From: Rebecca billardiae RCC1528
Taxonomy: Eukaryota; Haptophyta
NCBI GenBank assembly: GCA_965240325.2
Contig: OZ251242.1
Location: forward strand, 868,001-932,000
DNA: 64,000 nt
Direction: 5' to 3'
The translations under genes and the position numbers were made by a program. Shown piece after piece: positions 60,065 to 64,000 of this stretch (position 1 is its first letter; each line of letters starts with the position of its first letter). Under the pieces are notes generated by a model, which was not told the DNA's origin, ran no database searches, and saw only the letters and a list, made by a program, of their open reading frames with translations.

Positions 60065-60654
60065 AACCGGATGGACCGGAGCGACACCCTGATAAGTATC
60101 ACTGTGTCGGTCGGTTCTTCCATATCGGACCAGCAGCAACTATCGCTAGCCAGGGCTTCTGACCGCACTGTCCAGTTTATCCCCCACATGTAGAGCGGAC
60201 GGACCGATGGTGGTCATCGATGGAAAAACTACTCACAATATTCGGCCGCACACTGCTAGTTCCCGCCTGAGTTGGGCTCCTGGTTCGATCACTCTCCCAA
60301 ACAATAACAATATAGATTGTATGTCTACTGGCATGCGATTTGTGCATCCGGTAGTACAAAGTACCTGTGCGAGCAGGGCAAGGGGGGGGGGGGGTGCACA
60401 TTATCCGTCAGCACGAATGACTGTCATCGTTTGACAAAATGCACAACACAACTGTTTAACACTAGCGACCACTGCTGTCCCGCCACTCGACGCACTGTCA
60501 GGAACGGTCAATGAGTCATATGTGAATAAATGCATTAATTAATTAAATAAATATATATATATATATGATCGTGTGTATAACTCGACAAGTGGGCTTGCTT
60601 CCAGCCTTGGCGTGGTCGGTTGCATCAATCGCAATGTCTGTCCAGTGCTGAGCC
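60065..60654. other. 3' flank of DIRS copy 2
   Basis: Contains a G13-like run (about 60382-60394) and a (TA)n patch (about 60549-60565) just after the recombinase stop. It probably includes the 3' terminal repeat of the retroelement, not identified by eye. Confidence 0.4.
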
Positions 60655-61683
60655 TTAGCCGAGTGCTTTTGCCATTCGAGCACATAATTGGCCTCGCCGC
60701 AAAGCCTGAGACGAGTAGGATCGCCACACGCCCGAATGCCACCTGCCAATAAGCTTGCAGTCGTCCTCTGTCAATTTGGCCGACTCTGCCAGCCATAACC
60801 CTGTACGCCGCCATGTATGTGTCCCGAGGGCCGTACCCCCCAACCCCAGGGTGACTCCGAGGGCGTGTGCCCACCCTAGCGCCTCCTCATATGGTAGGGG
60901 GCAGCCTCTTGACTTGGCTGAACTAAAGACTGGCCCCGACGGTACCTCACCTCGTCGGAGGCGTGAGCGACTGTACTGCCACCAATCTCGCAGTGCCAGC
61001 ACCGGGCAGCACACCCCTGAAGTGTTGGTGAGCTTAGGTAGCCAGACGCCCACTGGCTCGCGCTGTCGTTTGCCACGGTGTAGAATGATAAATATCCCTT
61101 TTCCCGTTGTGTCCCAAAGCACGTCGTCCCAGTGTATGATTCTGGTACCCTGCCCCACAGCGGAGTGTCCCCCTTCAGAGAAATGTTCAGACCGTAGCAG
61201 CCCGAATGTCGCCACAGTGACTAATGCCAGCCACATCTTGTCTCGGTGCGCTCGGGACAACTTCAGCCGAGCACAAACTGTCGAGAATTGAGCCGCCGTC
61301 AGTCCCCGCTTCCTTAAAGGGGTCTTTCCGTGTTGCGCTTCTATAAACTGTACGATCCGTTTTTCAACGAAGCTACGTTTGCAGACGGTATAACCTCTCG
61401 CTCGTGCCCAAGCTCGGACCGCCCCTGTGTACGTCTTTACCGTATTCGCCAAATTCCCAGCGGCCAGCAGGAACCCAGCAAACCGTTCAAATTGCTTGTT
61501 AATGTGAAACCCATCCGGCCGTAGATGGTATTGGCCGCAGAATCGCAGCCACGCCTTGACTGCCGTATTGTACGACCGAGTTGTATTTGCCTCTACTCCC
61601 GCCTGAACCACTGTCTCGACCACTGAATCTAATTGTTTCAACGTAGATACCTTCCTCGTTGGGCCTGCCGGTGGCCTGCCCAT
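60655..61683 (-). CDS. DIRS-type tyrosine recombinase
   Basis: 342 codons from ATG 61683. It integrates the circular cDNA of the element by site-specific recombination. The core catalytic set is visible: first Arg in GLLRSEHF (R164), HTWR (H289, R292), GRWHSG (H316) and the nucleophile Tyr in RSYSSQ (Y323). The N-terminal half has the SAM-like helical pattern (TTRSYNTAVKAWLRFC). The start ATG lies 5 nt after the RT stop (TGAGCTTAATG on the minus strand), an arrangement suggestive of termination-reinitiation; the frame is also open through the RT end. Confidence 0.9.
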   Translation of the reverse strand: MGRPPAGPTRKVSTLKQLDSVVETVVQAGVEANTTRSYNTAVKAWLRFCGQYHLRPDGFHINKQFERFAGFLLAAGNLANTVKTYTGAVRAWARARGYTVCKRSFVEKRIVQFIEAQHGKTPLRKRGLTAAQFSTVCARLKLSRAHRDKMWLALVTVATFGLLRSEHFSEGGHSAVGQGTRIIHWDDVLWDTTGKGIFIILHRGKRQREPVGVWLPKLTNTSGVCCPVLALRDWWQYSRSRLRRGEVPSGPVFSSAKSRGCPLPYEEALGWAHALGVTLGLGGTALGTHTWRRTGLWLAESAKLTEDDCKLIGRWHSGVWRSYSSQALRRGQLCARMAKALG

Positions 61684-61688
61684 TAAGC

Positions 61689-63620
61689 TCAGAATTTGTT
61701 CCACAGTCCCGCCGGGCGACGCACGCGCCGCGGCGGCTTGCGGATGTTTTTAATGAGATGCCACTTGTCCTTTCTGGACAGGGCATCGGCGTAGTCGTTG
61801 TCTACGCCGCTAATGTGTGTAGCACGGAGAAGGAATCCATGACGTACTTCCAGAAGATTCAGTTGTCGCAAGAGTGGCAGAGTCTCGGCGCACCGGGTCG
61901 AGTGTTTGTTTATTGAGTCCACGACGGCTTTATTATCCACAAAGGCAAGCACCCTTTGGGCCTTCCACTTCGGCCCCCAGCGTTGTGCGGCGCGGACTAC
62001 CGCGTATAATTCTTTTGGGTAGATGTGTGAAAAGGAATGTTGTGCAAACCCAGTGCCAAATGTATCTTCGCCGTGTGCAGTGGCGCCCCAGCCATTGTCC
62101 GAGGCGTCCGAGAAAACGGCTACGCAAGGCTTAGGTCGTTCTTCTAAAAACAATGTGCGCGGCTGCCAGTGGCGCACCGCGCGCGCCCACCAGCGCAGAT
62201 CGTCTTTTGTTGTTGCGGACAAGCGCACGGGCAGGTTTTTGGTCCCCCTCCTCGCCGCGCCGTCGCGCCGCTTCGCTATTTTCGTCGTCGTCTGCTGACT
62301 CGCGTCGCGCGCGCGCGCGCGCGCGCGCGCGCGCTGCGTCCCGCGCGCGCGCGCATGCACGAGCACGAGCAAGCGGCGTAGGTACGGACGGCACCGAGGG
62401 TTGGCTCGCGCGAGCCAGCCTAGTCGGCCGCACAGGGACTCAAGCTGAGCCACTGACGCCGCCGTCCGCCGCCGCAAAATACTGTCGATTTCGATTTTTA
62501 CGTTGGTAAGCCGCTCCCTGGTGACTGTCAGCTCGCACTTCACCGAGTCGAGGACGACTCCTAAAAACTCACAGCGACGGGTCGGCGGCACTGTCTTGTC
62601 CTCCCTCACGACCAGGCCGAGTTTGGCCAGGAGCGCGTGAAGAGCCTCCAGTGCCGCCTCACACGAGGCTTTGTCTCTGCAGATCAGTAGAAAATCGTCG
62701 AGGTAGTTGACTAGTGCCACTACCCCGTCGGGAGCGATTGCCATGAAGGCCCGGCGAACTGCATCTCCGACCAGTGAAAATACATACGGCGCACTCTTTG
62801 CCCCGAAAGGCATGCGAGTCATGTGGCAGAACCCATCCTGCCAGGCAAAGCCCAAGTGTCGCCAGTCGTCTGGACGGAGATGAATGTGTGGGAACGCACT
62901 TTTAATGTCCACCTTCGCCATCCAATAACCTGGCTGCAGAGCCTTACACGCGTGATTCACTTCGCGGTAGCGAAACGGAATATCGGGTATAGTTTCGTTC
63001 AACCCGGAGCGCCGACAGTCAAATATCATGCGGATTTCATCGTACGAGCCGTGTTTCGGGACCACCCCGAGAGGTGTGACACAGAGCCGGTCGTGCCTGA
63101 CTGAGCCGTCGGGGAGGGGCGTAAAAACAGAGCGATCTGGTTCAGCTTGCACCGCCCATCCGTTTTTGAGCCAGTCCTCGACCTGGTCTGCTGCCTTGTC
63201 TCGATGTTTGTGCACTGAATCATAATTGTACTGATCACAATGGGCGAGGCTGCTCTGCGCTAACGAGTGTGTTGGATCGTCGCCTCCCGCCGACGCCAGT
63301 CCTGGGAAGCAGCTAAAACCGCTGTACACACATGCCACCACGTATCTTGTAACATGTGCTGCCTCGTCGGTGCTGTCGCCTGGCGGGAGGAGCTGCCGCC
63401 AACTCGCCCGTGCGTCGAAGAGCGGGCAGCCTCGGTAGATTTTATCGTAAAATTGACTGTGCTGGCACGCACAGTCGTAACATGCTAGACTACACACTGG
63501 ACATTGTGGAATTGGCTCAGGGGGGTTGAGCAGGGGGTCGTCGGATATTGCTGAGGGGATGTTGCAACTATCTTGCCGGGCGGGATTACTTGCTGGTGAG
63601 GTTACGGTCGAATGATCGGG
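61689..63620 (-). CDS. DIRS-type reverse transcriptase / RNase H
   Basis: The frame opens at 63620 after an in-frame TAG and has no ATG before the RT core; a GTG at 63497 is the first alternative start. RT motifs: AKVDIKSAFPHIHL, TRMPFGAKSAPYVF, YLDDFLLICRD, then a thumb-like ERLTNVKIEIDSIL. RNase H motifs: VFSDASDNGWGA, KELYAVVRA, VDNKAVVDSIN and the DIRS-typical HISGVDNDYADALSR. Between them a (GC)n run encodes an Arg-Ala repeat. The missing ATG implies expression as a fusion, by readthrough, frameshift or splicing from gag, or by reinitiation. Confidence 0.9.
   Translation of the reverse strand, partial: PDHSTVTSPASNPARQDSCNIPSAISDDPLLNPPEPIPQCPVCSLACYDCACQHSQFYDKIYRGCPLFDARASWRQLLPPGDSTDEAAHVTRYVVACVYSGFSCFPGLASAGGDDPTHSLAQSSLAHCDQYNYDSVHKHRDKAADQVEDWLKNGWAVQAEPDRSVFTPLPDGSVRHDRLCVTPLGVVPKHGSYDEIRMIFDCRRSGLNETIPDIPFRYREVNHACKALQPGYWMAKVDIKSAFPHIHLRPDDWRHLGFAWQDGFCHMTRMPFGAKSAPYVFSLVGDAVRRAFMAIAPDGVVALVNYLDDFLLICRDKASCEAALEALHALLAKLGLVVREDKTVPPTRRCEFLGVVLDSVKCELTVTRERLTNVKIEIDSILRRRTAASVAQLESLCGRLGWLARANPRCRPYLRRLLVLVHARARGTQRARARARARDASQQTTTKIAKRRDGAARRGTKNLPVRLSATTKDDLRWWARAVRHWQPRTLFLEERPKPCVAVFSDASDNGWGATAHGEDTFGTGFAQHSFSHIYPKELYAVVRAAQRWGPKWKAQRVLAFVDNKAVVDSINKHSTRCAETLPLLRQLNLLEVRHGFLLRATHISGVDNDYADALSRKDKWHLIKNIRKPPRRVRRPAGLWNKF
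62304..62334. repeat. (GC)n microsatellite within the RT/RNase H frame
   Basis: An uninterrupted GC dinucleotide run followed by TGCGTCCC and a second run (62341-62354). On the minus strand it encodes Arg-Ala repeats in the linker between RT thumb and RNase H. Confidence 0.85.
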
Positions 63621-63628
63621 CTAGTGGA

Positions 63629-64000
63629 CTAGCCGTCCGTTTTGGCTCTCCCCTTCGGATCCCTGCCCGGCTTGTCGCTGCCGCACCTCGGACAATATTT
63701 GACATCCCTGCTGAATTTCCCCTGACAACGTGTGCATTTGTGTGCGAATTTGCATTTACTGTATGAGCAGCCTCCCGGTTTGTTGAATAGGCGGCAGATC
63801 GGCCCGCCGTCTCCACCGCCCCCTGACTCGTGCGGGCCGCGGAAATTATGCTTCGTGATGGCCGTAGTCATTGCCTCAGAGTTGAAAGCATACTGCAGTT
63901 CGCCCATTAAGCCGGTCTCCCCCGCGTGCATCCGCACTAATTCGTCGTACGCCACGGCTGTTTGTGGGTTGTGATTCCGAGACATAGACGCCACTCGCTC
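63629..64000 (-). CDS. DIRS-like gag, C-terminal part (cut by window edge)
   Basis: Same as 54631-55002 in copy 1, including the CCCH knuckle and the two C-x2-C pairs; the frame continues beyond 64000. By the 8998-bp offset its start would lie about 1.15 kb outside the window. Confidence 0.9.
   Translation of the reverse strand, partial: ERVASMSRNHNPQTAVAYDELVRMHAGETGLMGELQYAFNSEAMTTAITKHNFRGPHESGGGGDGGPICRLFNKPGGCSYSKCKFAHKCTRCQGKFSRDVKYCPRCGSDKPGRDPKGRAKTDG

Larger units (their letters stand above)
60655..64000 (-). mobile_element. DIRS-like retrotransposon copy 2, running off the right edge
   Basis: Order on the minus strand: gag (partial), RT/RNase H, tyrosine recombinase, all frames open. 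No methyltransferase frame was seen. The use of a tyrosine recombinase in place of an integrase defines the DIRS order. The near-perfect identity with copy 1 and the open frames suggest recent activity. Confidence 0.9.

Noticed and set aside
1-64000. tRNA, rRNA or other structural RNA genes
   Set aside because: No tRNA-like B-box with a plausible cloverleaf and no rRNA core sequence was noticed by eye; a covariance-model scan would be decisive.

Overview
This is a very GC-rich nuclear segment of a eukaryote. Several genes carry short GT-AG introns (about 100-190 bp), products include a GPN-loop GTPase, Dispatched-like RND proteins, F-box/RCC1 proteins and a kinase-armadillo protein, and the right third holds DIRS-type (tyrosine-recombinase) retrotransposons. 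No bacterial operon signals were seen. The gene mix (secreted glycan-type beta-propeller proteins, GT25-like and OCH1-like glycosyltransferases, Cys-rich surface proteins) fits a GC-rich unicellular alga. A haptophyte is my best guess, but that is inference and not proven by the sequence.

Layout. 1-1650: 3' end of a low-complexity Pro/Gln/Gly-rich protein gene. 1781-7002: transposon-derived DNA, namely an element with inverted ends (1781-3613), a 2.9 kb element with 39-bp terminal inverted repeats (3717-6655), then (CT)n and (TA)n microsatellites. 7076-18819: a minus-strand tandem array of one gene family (RING-like zinc motif + F-box + RCC1 propeller) with four intact copies, one frameshifted copy and one 5' fragment. 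Three of the spacers are practically identical 514-bp units, so the array is young or homogenised. 19246-25636: three minus-strand genes (protein kinase fused to about 15 armadillo-like repeats, an atypical SDR/NmrA-like oxidoreductase, GPN2). 25778-35908: plus-strand secretory and glycan genes (beta-propeller protein, two GT25-like proteins, a fibronectin-III membrane protein). 36419-44869: two tandem Dispatched/Patched-like RND membrane proteins, five exons each, with only partly shared intron positions. 45214-46910: a foldback-type element whose long inverted ends are made of 8-9 short iterons. 47273-51886: a GNAT acetyltransferase and a type I membrane protein (both minus) and an OCH1-like glycosyltransferase/propeller protein (plus). 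51917-53640: a second copy of the element whose ends are also found at 1931-3613, here carrying a broken ubiquitin-specific-protease fragment. 53686-64000: a 3'-truncated DIRS-like element, a 1.35 kb direct duplication, and a more complete DIRS-like element running off the right edge.

The ordinary genes suggest secretion, protein glycosylation and signalling/ubiquitin functions. The most unusual content is the mobile DNA: two elements with common ends but unrelated interiors, one of which contains a recognisable host-type gene fragment; the iteron-armed foldback element; and the mosaic RCC1 array.
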